Positions 1 to 12,163 of a stretch of 64,000 nt of DNA are shown here, one piece after another (within the stretch, counting starts at the first letter, position 1; every line of letters begins with the position of its first letter). The stretch is from Amyelois transitella (Eukaryota; Arthropoda; Insecta; Lepidoptera; Pyralidae): positions 5,394,001 to 5,458,000 of the forward strand of contig NC_083511.1 of NCBI RefSeq assembly GCF_032362555.1, read 5' to 3'. Under the pieces are notes generated by a model that worked only from the letters and a program-made list of their open reading frames with translations, was not told the DNA's origin and made no database searches. The translations under genes and the position numbers were made by a program.

Positions 1-1557
1 TGTCACATAAGCAATTATATTATAATAAATTGTTGTCGATATGGCTATAACTGAGTTATTATTTATGACTTAGCCGACAATTGTTCGAACGTTAGATACT
101 GTGCATGCCTGATTGGGAGCTAGATGCAAAATGTAAGAAGTTGATTATTGGTTTTCGCATTTCTTTTTTGTCACCATATACTATGCGCTCGTAGCTAGGC
201 AATCTAATATTAATAAATGGCTGAGAAAAATATACCACTTTTACCTTGATATAATCTGACATATAATATAATTTCCAGAGAAACAATTGTCGGCTAAATC
301 TTGTTTTTAATATAAAAAGGTTGGCCCGCGTTAAGTACATAATTTTATTTGTGTGTAAATAAAAAGTAATGAAAACAATAAATATTATGTGAAAACATGT
401 GTTAATGATTGATATGAAAAAAAATATTATTTTATTACTGTAAATTGAGTAATTTTATGTACATAGGTGATTATCTACATAATTGGAAACAGATGTGTAT
501 AAATTAAATAAAAACCAAAAAAATTAGCTATTGTTTTATTTCGAATCCTGTTTATTATAGTTTGCTAAGTTGATTGAAAAGTAATAAGTTGTTTATAGCT
601 TGTAATACACTTTTGAGGCAGAGGTGTACAAAATGCACAAAACGTACATCGTGCATAGTGTATTTGTACACTATTAAACTTTTGTATTTGACGCGTGTTC
701 ATGTGGTGTTAAATTTAAGGATGACCGCTCTCATGATTCCCTTTATGACAGGAAGTAACGATTACGGCAAATTACACATAAATACTAATTGTGAACGTTG
801 ACTAGACCGGAAAGCAGTTTTTTGTAGAATATAAAAAAGATATTGCCGACAGGTTCTGGACTCAGGTAAAGATTCATTTTACACAATTTTTATTCTGATG
901 AATTAACAATGTTACTTTTACCTTAACATATGTACAGAAAGAATCTTCCTCTTAATTGAGTAGCCTCCTCAAAGAAGACTTCAGTTTTTAAGCCTAACGC
1001 ATCAGAGAAAAGCAGTCAGTCTAATCGGAGCAACAGTTTTCGCCTTATACCAGCACAAACATAGATATAGACAAACAGACAGAAATTCTAAAAATCACAT
1101 TTTATATAGATCTTTTGTAGATCCCCCATATGAATTTATTTAGAATATTTTTCATGTACCTACAGTACAGTATAGATATCGCTTATTAAATGGATGGTTA
1201 GATATGGATGCATATAAATGTTGATGTGTGGGTATGTTATAATACGAATTATATAATTTAAAGGCCTGTCGATTGTCTTTAAATCAAATAATTCGGATTG
1301 TCGACTTTTATATGAAGAGCACCTAAGAGTTCAATAAAATGATATAAGTAATTGTCGCAGAAAACATAATAGTGCAATATGTAACAGTGCTAGATAGTTT
1401 GTCCTTGTTTGACACTGGGCTAGTACCGAGGGAAACCTGACCGATACCGGACACGGAAATTATTAATGTTGAGCATAAAATAATTTCAATGTATCTTTAG
1501 TAGTAGCGGCTATGGCCTCTTGCAATCGCAAATTATAATTTACATTAAAAATACCGA
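1..1557. other. AT-rich upstream region of SLC22 gene A
   Basis: No gene is supported here. The open frames are short, AT-biased and have no recognisable domain. The last 200 bases before position 1558 should hold the 5' UTR and promoter of gene A, but I see no clear TATA box or initiator. A small ATG-to-donor segment at 105-132 could be spliced in phase to gene A, but the exon at 1558-1588 fits better. Confidence 0.5.
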
Positions 1558-4005
1558 ATGGAAAATCATACTAAGCAAACACGAAATGGTAAGGTAAATG
1601 GCGAAACCGATGATCGAAAAGTAATCATGCAAATTACTTTTTGCCGTAGCCGCAATGTAGCAGTTTGTCGTAGCTGTAGTATCGTTGTAGTTTTTGTAGC
1701 CGTAGTGTCGTAGCAGTCTTTAGTAACCATAGCGTCGTAGCAGTTTCTGTAGCTGAAGCGTCGTAGCACTTTTTTTACCGTAGCATCGTAGCAAAGAGTA
1801 TGTAATCCCTCGTTCACTGAAGACTTTCCCTAACTACTGAGTAAAAATAGATACATAAACTGAATATGATTATTTTCAGGCCCACAAGCTGACGTAATTG
1901 AGAAACAAATAGGAGCCGTAGGCAAATATCAAATTGCATTATGTTTACTGGTCTTTTTGACAAGTTTTCCAATAGCATTTCACCAAATGGCGATAATTTT
2001 TTTAGCGCCATCTACGCCTTATCAATGCCTCAATACAAAAATGAAAAATACATGCCCATGCTTGAATCCAGTATATGATTCTTCTATATTTGAACTTACA
2101 ATAATATCAGAATGGAATTTGATATGTAACAGAAGGTGGATGGCCAGTTTTACGCAAACATTTTTTCAGTTGGGCACATTACTAGGGAGTATATTATTTG
2201 GGATGGCATCAGATAGGTAAAAATCATCATTTAATTTGTTTAAACAGGATTTTTTTAAATATTTTTCTAATATAGTAAAATGTTGAGTTAAAATGTTTAG
2301 AAGTACTGCTAAATCGATTTTCATTAGAAGAATAATCCCATATTCTGCTTTCTCAATATTTACACACTTAGAAGTACTGAAAATGTTAAAATAGTTTTTT
2401 TTTCTGTAACTTGGGTGAAAAAAATTTGATGTATGAAATATATGTTTTACGATTAAAATCAGAAAATTTAACCTCCTAATGTATTTAAGTGTGAAATTGA
2501 ATTAAAGTTCAATCATTACATAAATCTCTCTTTTAAAGAAATGTATCATAGGATCCTTTAGGTTTTGCCTATTTACATCATCAATTTTCAGATTCGGCAG
2601 AAAAGGACCATTGATTGTGGCTATAATCATTCAAACAACTACAGGGATATTAGCCGCATACATTTCTGATATTTGGACATTCGTCTTCACCCGCTTCGTA
2701 CTGGGGTCCTCAATCGGAGGCACCATGGTCATCGGTTTTGTGATTTGTATGGAGTTCGTCGGTACAGAATACCGTGATGTGATGTCAGCTCTGTACCAAA
2801 TACCTTTTAATATGGGACATTTGCTACTGCCAGTTTTTAGTTACTATTTCAGAAATTTCCGAGATTTTCAACTGGCGATATCTCTGCCGACAGTGATTTT
2901 GCTATCTTACTTCTTTCTCGTGCCTGAAACGCCGAGATGGTTAATCGCCACGGGAAAAACTGAAGAATCAGTGGTTATTTTGGAACGTATTGCTAAAATG
3001 TATGTAAGCAAAGCATTTAAATTGGAACTGTTTAGTATGAAGGTATTAGATATCTAAATATATTTAACTTTATTATGAACAGATACATAGATGGTTTCTT
3101 TGAATATTAATTGAAAGCAATGTTAGCTACATACCTACATTCATAGAATATTTGACAATTTCTCAATATCTTATTTCAAATTTGAGAGATTAAAGAACTG
3201 ACTCAGTAAATAAAGACATTTCTTGTGCATCTATAAATAAATTAATATAACATTTCGAAAAATAAACAATTCTTTTTTTTTTTACAGAAACGGTCTACCT
3301 ACAGAAAATATTCGATCTGACATGAATGCTATCGCTTGGGCTGATAAACCTGAAACCGGAAAGGGGAACTTGTTGGATCTGTTTCGGACTCCAAATATAA
3401 GAAAAAACAATTTAGTGATGGCCTTTAATTGGTTGACGTGCAGTTATTGCTTTTATGGTGTGTCACAATATGTCAGTCAACTGAGCGGCAATATATTTCT
3501 AAACGTGGCTGTTAGTGCTCTTATGGCGCTGCTAGGTAGTTTGGTATCAATACCTTTGATGCGTATTTTTGGGAGAAAACCTATCGTTGTTGTATCACAC
3601 TTCATGTGCGCAGTTTGTCTTATAATGCTAGCTTTTATGCCTGAAGGAGGCTGCTCTTTGTTTTTTGCGAGTACGGGAGTGGTCACTAGTTTCATCGTAT
3701 TATTGGTGGTGTATTTATACTGTACGGAATTATTCCCGACGGTTGTACGAAGTGCCGCGCTAGGTTTTTCTTCTATGACGGCTCGAGTGGGCTCAATGGT
3801 AGCTCCGTTTGTCATAGATATGGGACAAACAGCGGTATGGCTTCCGCCTATCTTGTTTGCTATTTTACCTCTCATATGTGGGTTTGTTACGTTCCTATTA
3901 CCAGAAACAAAAGGTCGTGAGTTAATGACTACATTGGAAGAAGGTGAAAAGTTTGGTAAACAAGTAAAATCGAGTTCTAACAAAAATTTTAACATGAAAA
4001 GATAG
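1558..4005 (+). CDS. SLC22-family organic cation/anion transporter-like, gene A
   Basis: A membrane transporter of the major facilitator superfamily, SLC22 branch; the substrate cannot be told from sequence. Coding exons are 1558-1588, 1880-2216, 2592-2999 and 3288-4005, giving about 497 residues, normal for the family. The first exon encodes MENHTKQTRN and ends in phase 1 at a GTAAGG donor; it joins the PQADVIEKQIG segment in frame. Family marks are the extracellular loop with a CPC cysteine pair after TM1, SEWNLICNRRW before TM2, the MFS signature DRFGRK (residues 122-127), VPETPRWL (233-240), ELFPTVVR (406-413) and LPETKG (463-468). Twelve membrane segments are expected. Gene B is its closest neighbour and nearest relative. 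The first exon is inferred from phase and splice signals; the rest is secure. Confidence 0.9.
1641..1796. repeat. CGTAGC-type degenerate minisatellite in intron 1 of gene A
   Basis: About six imperfect tandem units of roughly 27 bases, each carrying one or two GTAGC/GTAGT words and a short T run. They fill more than half of the 291-bp first intron of gene A. The units have diverged from each other, so the array is not a recent expansion. Confidence 0.75.
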
Positions 4006-4075
4006 GGTTATTTTTTAAATTTCCTTAGATACAATTTTAAAATTTAATTTAAATATAATATACTTATGTTGTATT

Positions 4076-4203
4076 TGGCAAAAGGTCAGGTCAAGATGAA
4101 GCGAAGGAAGTATGCAGAGATCGTGGCAAGTGGAAAGAGGTAGTCTCTGCCTATCTCTCCGGAAAAGTGGCGTGATTTTATGTACGTATGTATGTATGTA
4201 TCT
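4076..4203 (+). mobile_element. LINE 3'-end fragment with TATG tail
   Basis: A 5'-truncated remnant about 70 bases past the stop of gene A. One frame reads CRDRGKWKEVVSAY then a stop a few codons later, the C-terminus expected of a non-LTR retrotransposon ORF, followed by a short TATG repeat. A related piece lies at 36600-36995. It precedes the gene A polyadenylation signals, so it is probably transcribed in that 3' UTR. Confidence 0.6.
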
Positions 4204-4238
4204 GGCAAACAACATAAGTAAATGTATTATGTAAATAC

Positions 4239-4250
4239 AATAAAAATAAA
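4239..4250 (+). terminator. Tandem AATAAA polyadenylation signals of gene A
   Basis: Two abutting AATAAA hexamers lie 234 bases after the gene A stop codon. They are the first canonical signals downstream of the gene on this strand. Confidence 0.5.
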
Positions 4251-5185
4251 TTTAAATCATAGAAACACTGATTTTATCTTTTTATTATATTTACAGCTTC
4301 ATCAAACCAGATAAGTAAATAAATAAAAGTTATTCATTTATAAACTGGATCATATATTCTGTTTATCACGTAGGCCTGAATTGATTGACATAAATCGTCG
4401 TGATTTAATTTTTTTTTGTTTAAGATAACTAACAATCCCACTGCCTAATTAGATACAAGAAGATTATAATTACTAAGTAAGTGGATGTGCTAAGAAATGT
4501 CCACGATTTACTATAACGATTAAAAGAACTTAAACTTAATCTTTCTAATAGTATACCTATCTCATTAAAAATTACCACCATATCAATTGAGATCTCAAAA
4601 ATCTACCTATGATATTGAATACAGATTAGTCTTTAAAAATACGCCCATTTTATTTATTTGTTTTAATTTACTTATGATTAATAGGTACATAATAGCCATA
4701 AGTATACAGTTTTGGATTTATGCGGGATAAAAAGAGTATAATACCTACGCATAATATTATTCAATTTAGTGATGTTATTGTCGTCAAAAAGAATCGTCAT
4801 CACTCAATTATCTGTGTAATAAGAGGTTATACCACATTTCTTGTCCGACCAAACCTCAGTTTTAACTATCTACTTATCTATAATTAGGGTCTATTCTATA
4901 TTACATAATATTTAAAATATATAAAAAATGCTGAGCTGGCATAAAAAGGATTATGTCTGACCAACCCCATTCGGCGGAAATAGTGAAAGTATGTAATTTA
5001 TCTGTGAGATAAGTAGGTACTTTTATACCTACCTTTATGTAGCAGTGTTAGTAAGCCTCATGTCACATCAATTGAACAATTTGACTAGGTACTCAAAATA
5101 AGATAAATATTTATTATCTAATCATAAATCGTTCACAACACCTCTTTACTCGTATAATGCATATGGAAAAAAACAAGCAAAAATA

Positions 5186-5254
5186 GTCGGTGGTTTATGT
5201 TTATCATATTTTTTCAAATCGGTTAAGGTATCCATTAACCGCACAACCACCGAC
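5186..5254. repeat. Nested inverted repeat
   Basis: Outer perfect 10-bp arms (5186-5195 and 5245-5254) enclose an inner perfect 7-bp stem around CGGTTAA/TTAACCG with an 8-base loop. It lies upstream of gene B and close to the hairpin at 5338-5385. Confidence 0.6.
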
Positions 5255-5337
5255 AACCTACTGATCAATTTGTGTTTTACAATAAAAAAAAATGTTTGGC
5301 AATCACTTAATTATTTTTTACTTATGTCGTAATTAAT

Positions 5338-5385
5338 ACTGGACTTACTCAAACAAACAGAAGTATTTCTTTGAGTAAGTCCAGT
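5338..5385. repeat. Perfect 16-bp inverted repeat
   Basis: The arms at 5338-5353 and 5370-5385 are perfectly complementary and separated by 16 bases. It sits about 350 bp upstream of the first coding exon of gene B. Its role is unknown; a decayed miniature transposon or a structured transcript are both possible. Confidence 0.7.
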
Positions 5386-5738
5386 GAGATCGTAGATACT
5401 TGCATCGGTGCCCGATATAGTAATAAATATTTGTAAAAATGTCAATATTGTTCGGTAAAGAGAAAACAAGATAAACCATAATACGGCTCACTTATGCTGG
5501 AATAGCCGATCAAATAAGATACTTACAGGCAATTTTAGTATTAATGTGTACAATAAATTGATGTGCAAATAGCGTGTAGTTAACTCAAAGAGAGCGGCGT
5601 AAGCGCAGCAGCGTGTTATTCGCAGAACAGTTTGTCACTGCATGCCTTGGTGGAATAACGTATAGTTACCACCATAGGAGGCTGCGATAGTGTATGATAA
5701 ACTCGAGTGGCCAATATATAATATATAATAAATCCGAT

Positions 5739-8700
5739 ATGGAAATGGAGAGTAACACACAGAAAGGTAAGTTAGTGAAAGTTACGACGAACACAGTTGA
5801 CCCCGATTTAGCAAACAGTTAACCTTGGTCAGTTTGTCAAATTGTCATAGTGTGATGATAACAACAAAGTTAAAGGTAACTAATAAGGTACTAGAAGTTA
5901 CTTTAAATGTGATAACTGAACTCAAAGTATACTTTATGTGCACATTTTCATTCAAGAAGTACCTACGTTTGTGTCATAACATAAAAGTATCAATTGGGCA
6001 AATCAAAAATAATATATAATTCTACCTCAATGTTTTAAGAAGTTGCTAACGACTCGGACAAAAGTTATTCTGACATGCATTGCGTCCAAATTGACGTTGT
6101 TAAAAAAATTTCAAGCTGGCTAGTACAGTCGGATAAAAAGTTTAAGTTAAGTGACAAAAAGTTCTTCAACTCAAAGACTTTAGGCTCTGTCTACCCTGTA
6201 AGGGATAAAGACGAGATTATATTTATATATACGTTTTATATTATATCAAAATAATTACTCCTTTGTTCTGATAACCTAAGTCCTTATAAGCATCTAAAGC
6301 CATTGTCAGGAAAAGTGCAAAACCTGAACGTAACGAATTCATCGACCTTTACATGCTTGATAAACCTGTTGCTGCCTTGTCTTTGACACAAATGCGGGAG
6401 AATCACGTGAATCAATTCCAAGTGTTAAGAGAAGTCCTGAAATTTATCGACGATAAATTTTCGCTCCAAGACACATTTTTTGTAGAACATGTTATGTGAT
6501 CAAGATCAACACTAATTGGTAAAAAAAATAACACGGTTTAATATCTTAAACAATCGTTAACTATAATATAACTAACTAAAAAATCAATTATAAAGAAATG
6601 CTTTGTTGTTTACATATAAAGCATAAATCTAAATTATTATTATCTAAAATGTGTGCATGTAGTTTTCGTACGTTAAAGGTCAACGCAGAAACTAAATAGA
6701 TACTACCGCATTCCAAATTAAGTGACTGAATAGAATTTTTGTTTGTTTCTTTGTAAATTCTCTAAGGAAAAGTTAATTGAAGTTTCTTGGTAGTAGATAT
6801 ATTAAAAGGTACAGATATAACAATTTCGGAGTAATCGTATATAAGTGAACACTTAAACGGAACTTTCCGGTTTTTATGTTCTAGATATTTGAATGTTCTG
6901 ACTAGAATTGACTTTTTCAATGTTTATATATAGAAGATGAAGATTCTCTTCGTAATTTAAGGATAAATTTAATTTTTTTATACCTATTTAGCACACAATA
7001 TACTATAAAGTAGAACCTATTTATAAAAATATCAATGAAGCATACAAACATAGTAGATATTGTGACATTGATAAGAAACGTGAATAACTGACAAAACAGA
7101 AAACATCAACTTGTCTCTTATCGTTATGTGAAATTATGACTTGCTTCCGATTAATAAAATTTAGAAAAAAATATATGATAAGTATCATAACATAATTCAC
7201 TGAGATACGTGTGTGATCATATCAATGTTTTTTCATATGTTTGTCTACCTAATGTTGAATAATTTTAAACAAATTAAAGTTGCGTATGTGATCGATTAAG
7301 ATAATATTTATATTTCTGTAACACAGAATAATAGCTAAAAAAGATAAATAAATCAATGTGAACACATAAATATGTTAAAAAGTTAATGAATATTTTTAAA
7401 GATAATTATGAATACAATGAAAAATTATTTATGATTTAATCAGGTTTAAATTCAATCAAGAAAATAGGCTTTAAAAGAATGCGTACGTTCCCCTCATTGT
7501 CTTTAAGATGTTTATGGCATATTGTTAAGGCGAAATTTAATTGCTTCGTGTCGACATCGATAATTTAGTAATAATTAAAGTATTTATACATTAAAACCCG
7601 AAAATTAAGATAATTACTTACGCTTAACTTATTTTAAATGGACTTCGCACTTGGACAGTGTACGGTTATCGCAACGTTTTAATTGTAACAACTGTATCGG
7701 AACTGTTGTTGTTTATACTTAGTTCTTCGTCTCGCCATTCAGCCATCAACAAATTATTTGACGTAGTAATTAATATAATATACACAAGTGAAAAAAGGAA
7801 CTGTGACAAATATGGGTAATATTGACTTTGCTTCTTTCCCGAGCAAAATAAATATTATTATGTACCTATACAGTATTTTGGTGTTCACATAAAAAATATA
7901 ATGCCCCAGCTATTGTCAGTCTGTAAACTCCTTTTACATCGATTCGGAATTTGATGCTGACTTTTATTCAGATATAAGTAATACCTTTGGTACAGTCAGG
8001 TTTAAAGTTTTATTATATTTTAGCTTACGCCCGCGCCATCTACATAAGAATACAGGTTTTTAGCAAATCCCATAGGAACTATAGTTTTTGCCGCGATGAA
8101 ATTAAGTTCTAATTATATATTATATTTCATTATTTGTATTTTTTGCAAAATGTTTCCGATGGTTATGTGTTAATATAATCTGTATCATGCGGACAAAACA
8201 AAAACAAGTGACTGTTAAATTGGCTGACTGGAGTTTTCGGAAGTTTCTACATCCAATCCATAACTTTACTTCTGCCTAAACTTTACTAGCGCCCGTCACC
8301 CCCTCTTCGGACGGGTAGCATTTATATATTGTCTTCCGCAGAAAACCCACTTTACAACATTTTAAACAGGAACAAAATCCGTGCACAACTTTACGAGATT
8401 ACCGCATACATACAGACAGGGAAAACAAGGGGACTTTATAATATGTAGTGGTAGTGATGTACCAGGTAGAAGTAAATTATTAAATCTAAGAATAATGAAT
8501 TCTAAGTAACTTTACAAATACAAGTTATCGTCCCAGTACTTTCCTTATTATGTACTATTTTGTAATGCTTCAAGTATACAATGTCAGCTATTTGGCCTCC
8601 AATGCAAGTATCAAAGGCAAGACCACTTAATATCTATTTTGAGTTAAAATGTTGACATTTGCGTTCATATTTGCAGTGAATGTGGAATTGTGGGCCAAAT

Positions 8701-11556
8701 TTTCACTACAATATTAAGTGTAGGTACTCAAAACTCAGTGCATCGCTGATCAACATACCTATCTTCTATTGTAGGGTAGGTAGCCAACGATGTAATATTT
8801 TAAAAATCCACTAAAACTAAAATTTTAAATCCACTAACATGGCCCAGGTGGATCGCAAAATAACCTTTTTCATTCCTCCAAATTTGAAAAATACTAAATT
8901 CTCTTTGACTTCTTTCATGTCTGTCTGTTTGTAATCTCGGCTGGTCGCCGTCACGCAATATAGTCACCATTAAGTATTTTAATCCTCTATTCAAATGTTG
9001 TCAATAGTAAAAAATTATAGGACTGCTTCAAGAGTTATAATTATATAATGCATACCACATTACCACAACTTAATGAATGACAATTTTGTAGTGGTGATGG
9101 TATTAATGAGATTTAAATAGGCAAACTTAAAAAATATTTTACTTAACGAAACTGATCAATTTCAAAGAGATGTATATAATATCACGTCTTTATCCATGGC
9201 GGTGAAGAACTCGAAAAAGGTAGTTAGTTGATAGGTGGCAAGTCACAGTGCATCAAAAATCCTAAGCGTTTCCCTTGATTAACTTTAAAAAATATCGGTA
9301 CAGATAAAAAAGTAGCTGACGTACACTTTGTCTTTTTTGCTACTTGACCAACGTGGTTATTTTGATGATTAAAGAAATTACGTACATTTCTTTGTACTAC
9401 TAATTGTAAAATAAATATGTCAAAAGTACTTAAAATATAAATTCTCAAATGATAGTGATGAACTTTTAAATGGAATGGCATGGTTCATTCTAGTATCGTG
9501 TTCATATCAGTGAATGGGACAGTTTGGCCATTTACACTGACCTTATCAAATTATATCATATCATAAAATGATTTTTCGTTATGAGCAATATCCGGTAACT
9601 ATTTTTTAATATTTCAGGAGTGAAAGCTCCGGATAAAGATGTGATTCAAAGAATAACTGGATCTTTTGGAAAATATCAACTATGGCTTTGTGGACTTATA
9701 TTCTTATCCAAGTTTCCTGTAGCTTACCATCAAATGGCGATAATATTTCTATCTCCGAAAGTGTCATATTTCTGCAATGATACGAAAACAAACGACACAT
9801 GCCCTTGCGCAAATCCCGAGTATGATACGTCAGTATTTACATCCACCATAACTTCAGAATGGGATTTGATATGTGGAAGAAAGTGGATGGCCAGTTTTTC
9901 TCAAACATTATTCCAATTGGGAACATTGTTTGGTAGTGTGTTATTCGGAATGGCTGCTGATAGGTAACAAAATATGAAATTGTTTTGGTTTTCAAGTTGA
10001 CATAAATATTGACTCTTTTTCACATTATACTGATGTTGGCAATTTCAGGTTTGGAAGAAAGAATCCATTACTTGCAGCTGTGGTGCTGCAGGTGTCAATG
10101 GGCATAACAGCCGGATTCATCAAAGAATATTGGACATTCGCCTTCATACGCTTCTTAGTCGGCATGTCAGTCGGAGGCACGATGGTCACCGGCTTCGTCA
10201 TTGTCATGGAATTTGTTGGAACTCAATATAGAGAGGTGGTGTCTGCCATGTATCAGACACCTTTCAATTTAGGCCATTTGACATTGCCCGTTTTTGCCTA
10301 TTTCTTCAGAGACTTCAGAGATTTTCAATTGTCGATTTCTATACCAACTGTTTTATTGCTTACATATTTCATTTTTGTCCCTGACACACCAAGATGGTTA
10401 ATAGCGGTAAAGAGAACAGATGATGCTGTTACAATCTTGAAACGTGTCGCTAAAGTGTGAGTAGTTTTCCTTATTAAATTTTATTTCTTGTTACAAGCAA
10501 ATAGAAATTGAAAAAATGTTCAGATAATATGGCTTTAAAACTACAACATTTATAATATGTAAGGAATGCTGTAATGTTTGTTCGTGCCAAGTGTTAAAAG
10601 TAGGCCTGGATAGTATTAAGGAGGCTGTGTTGATCCTTAAACAAACATATCACAAACAAATGTATCACACTATGATGAAATTTTAACATGACAAAGATAT
10701 TCATATATAATACTTATTTTGTTAACTGCACATACACAACATGTGACTAGTAATTAAACTTATCTTCGGGTAGTAAAAATAATAAGAGGATTTCATACAT
10801 TTTACATAACATACATAATGTTTTTGCAGAAATGGTCGTCCAACTGAGAATATACAATCAGATGTCGAATCATATCAAGCAGCACTTAAAAAGTCAGATC
10901 TACGGAAGGGGAATATACTGGATTTAGTACGAACACCTAATTTGCGGAAGAATACAATTTGTATGGCGTTCAATTGGCTGACATGTAGCTACTGTTTCTA
11001 TGGCGTGTCACAATATGTCGGACAATTAAGTGGCAACGTATTTGTTAATGTAGCAGCTAGTGCTTGCTTCTCATTTTTTGGCACACTACTTTCCATCCCA
11101 TTGTTAAGAGTAATGGGTAGAAAGACTATTCTAATAGTATTCAATTTTATATGTGGTGTATGCCTTCTAATGTTGACCGTGATACCAGAAGGTGTTTGGT
11201 CGATAGCATGCGCGATTGTAGGTGTAGTTACTAGTTTTATTGTATTTGTTGTAGTTTATCTTTATTGTTCGGAATTATTTCCAACTGTAGTACGTAATGC
11301 CGCTCTTGGCTGCTCATCTATGATGGCTAGAGTAGGATCAATGATAGCTCCTTTTGTCATAGACACGGGAGCAGTAGCACCATGGTTGCCACCATTATTG
11401 TTCGCCATGCTTCCGCTTATGGCATGTGGTATCTCTTTCTTAATGCCAGAAACAAAAGGCTGTGAATTAATGACAACTATAGAGGAAGGCGAGAACTTTG
11501 GAAAAAAAAGTGAAACACTAGAAACGAATGATACAAAAAGTAAAGAACGATATTAA
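5739..11556 (+). CDS. SLC22-family organic cation/anion transporter-like, gene B
   Basis: A twelve-pass SLC22-type transporter of about 502 residues. Coding exons are 5739-5766, 9618-9963, 10049-10456 and 10830-11556. The first exon encodes MEMESNTQKG, ends at a strong GTAAGT donor in phase 1, and joins VKAPDKDVIQ across a 3.85-kb intron. Family marks are an extracellular loop with two NDT glycosylation sites and a CPC pair, SEWDLICGRKW, DRFGRK, VPDTPRWL, ELFPTVVRNAAL and MPETKG. Exon 3 is 408 nt, as in A, E and F. An in-frame ATG at 5694 would add 15 residues; I chose 5739 because the leader then matches gene A in length. A short upstream frame (5642-5665) precedes both starts. AATAAA lies at 11565-11570. 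Confidence 0.92.
5767..9617 (+). other. Intron 1 of gene B
   Basis: A 3.85-kb AT-rich intron between the leader exon and the first membrane exon. Apart from a dispersed-repeat fragment at 8284-8460 and a short piece of another repeat near 8030-8110, nothing coding is visible. Confidence 0.7.
8284..8460 (+). repeat. Dispersed repeat, 'ctagc..cccgc..cttcg' type (family 3)
   Basis: It starts with a degenerate CTAGCGCCCG/ACGGGT motif, runs through a TTCAACATTTTAAACAG-like core and ends in a TTTATAATATGTAGTG-like end. Related copies are at 31352-31512 and 48962-49140 in the same orientation. It is non-coding and the family name is not certain. Confidence 0.6.
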
Positions 11557-11570
11557 AAATCAGCAATAAA

Positions 11571-12152
11571 AGGAAAAAAAGTACTTTAACGTAATGTTAA
11601 GTAACGAAATTTGTACATATAGATACATATTACTAAAAATACATGTTTTTTAATGATCGACAAAACTGTTTTGTTAAGGTATTATTACAAACTTTGAACT
11701 GGTGAAGATAATTTTTTATTAGCGCCACTATCATTAATTTTATGAAACTTAATCTGTAATAACTATGTATTGTTTTATTTAATTCAATGTATGATATATG
11801 TATGTATATCATTTATGTCAGATGTTTATTATTCAAAATATTACGATGAAAAAACATATATACGAAGTAAATACCTTGAAACTCACCTATTTAGTATAAT
11901 TATTTTTATGTCTTTCTATCCCAACATGTCATAGGTCATACACGTATTATTGAAAGTGCATATTGTCTCATATTAAAAAAAGTAGTTTATCAAATTTTAT
12001 AAAATAAGTTGTTCATGTGTATGTATGTTATGTTCATCATGTGATGAATTTTTCTCCAATGACAATATTCTGCAATCTTTACGCCTACTAGATTCATTGT
12101 AAACATAGTTTTTTTATATGTGCCATATTTTACATTTATTTTTTAAAATTTA
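11571..12152. other. Intergenic region between genes B and C
   Basis: AT-rich sequence with no gene, repeat or clear promoter motif that I can support. It must hold the promoter and 5' UTR of gene C. Confidence 0.5.
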
Positions 12153-12163
12153 AATGGATTCAA

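Noticed and set aside
105-132. Candidate first exon of gene A (MPDWELDAK, phase 1)
   Set aside because: Its donor is poorer and it lies 1.7 kb away; 1558-1588 has a better donor and a leader like that of gene B.
574-801. 75-codon open frame upstream of gene A
   Set aside because: No domain, no supporting splice sites, and amino acid make-up expected of AT-rich random DNA.
3477-3995. 172-codon antisense open frame
   Set aside because: It is a shadow of the last exon of gene A; the + strand has all the SLC22 motifs.
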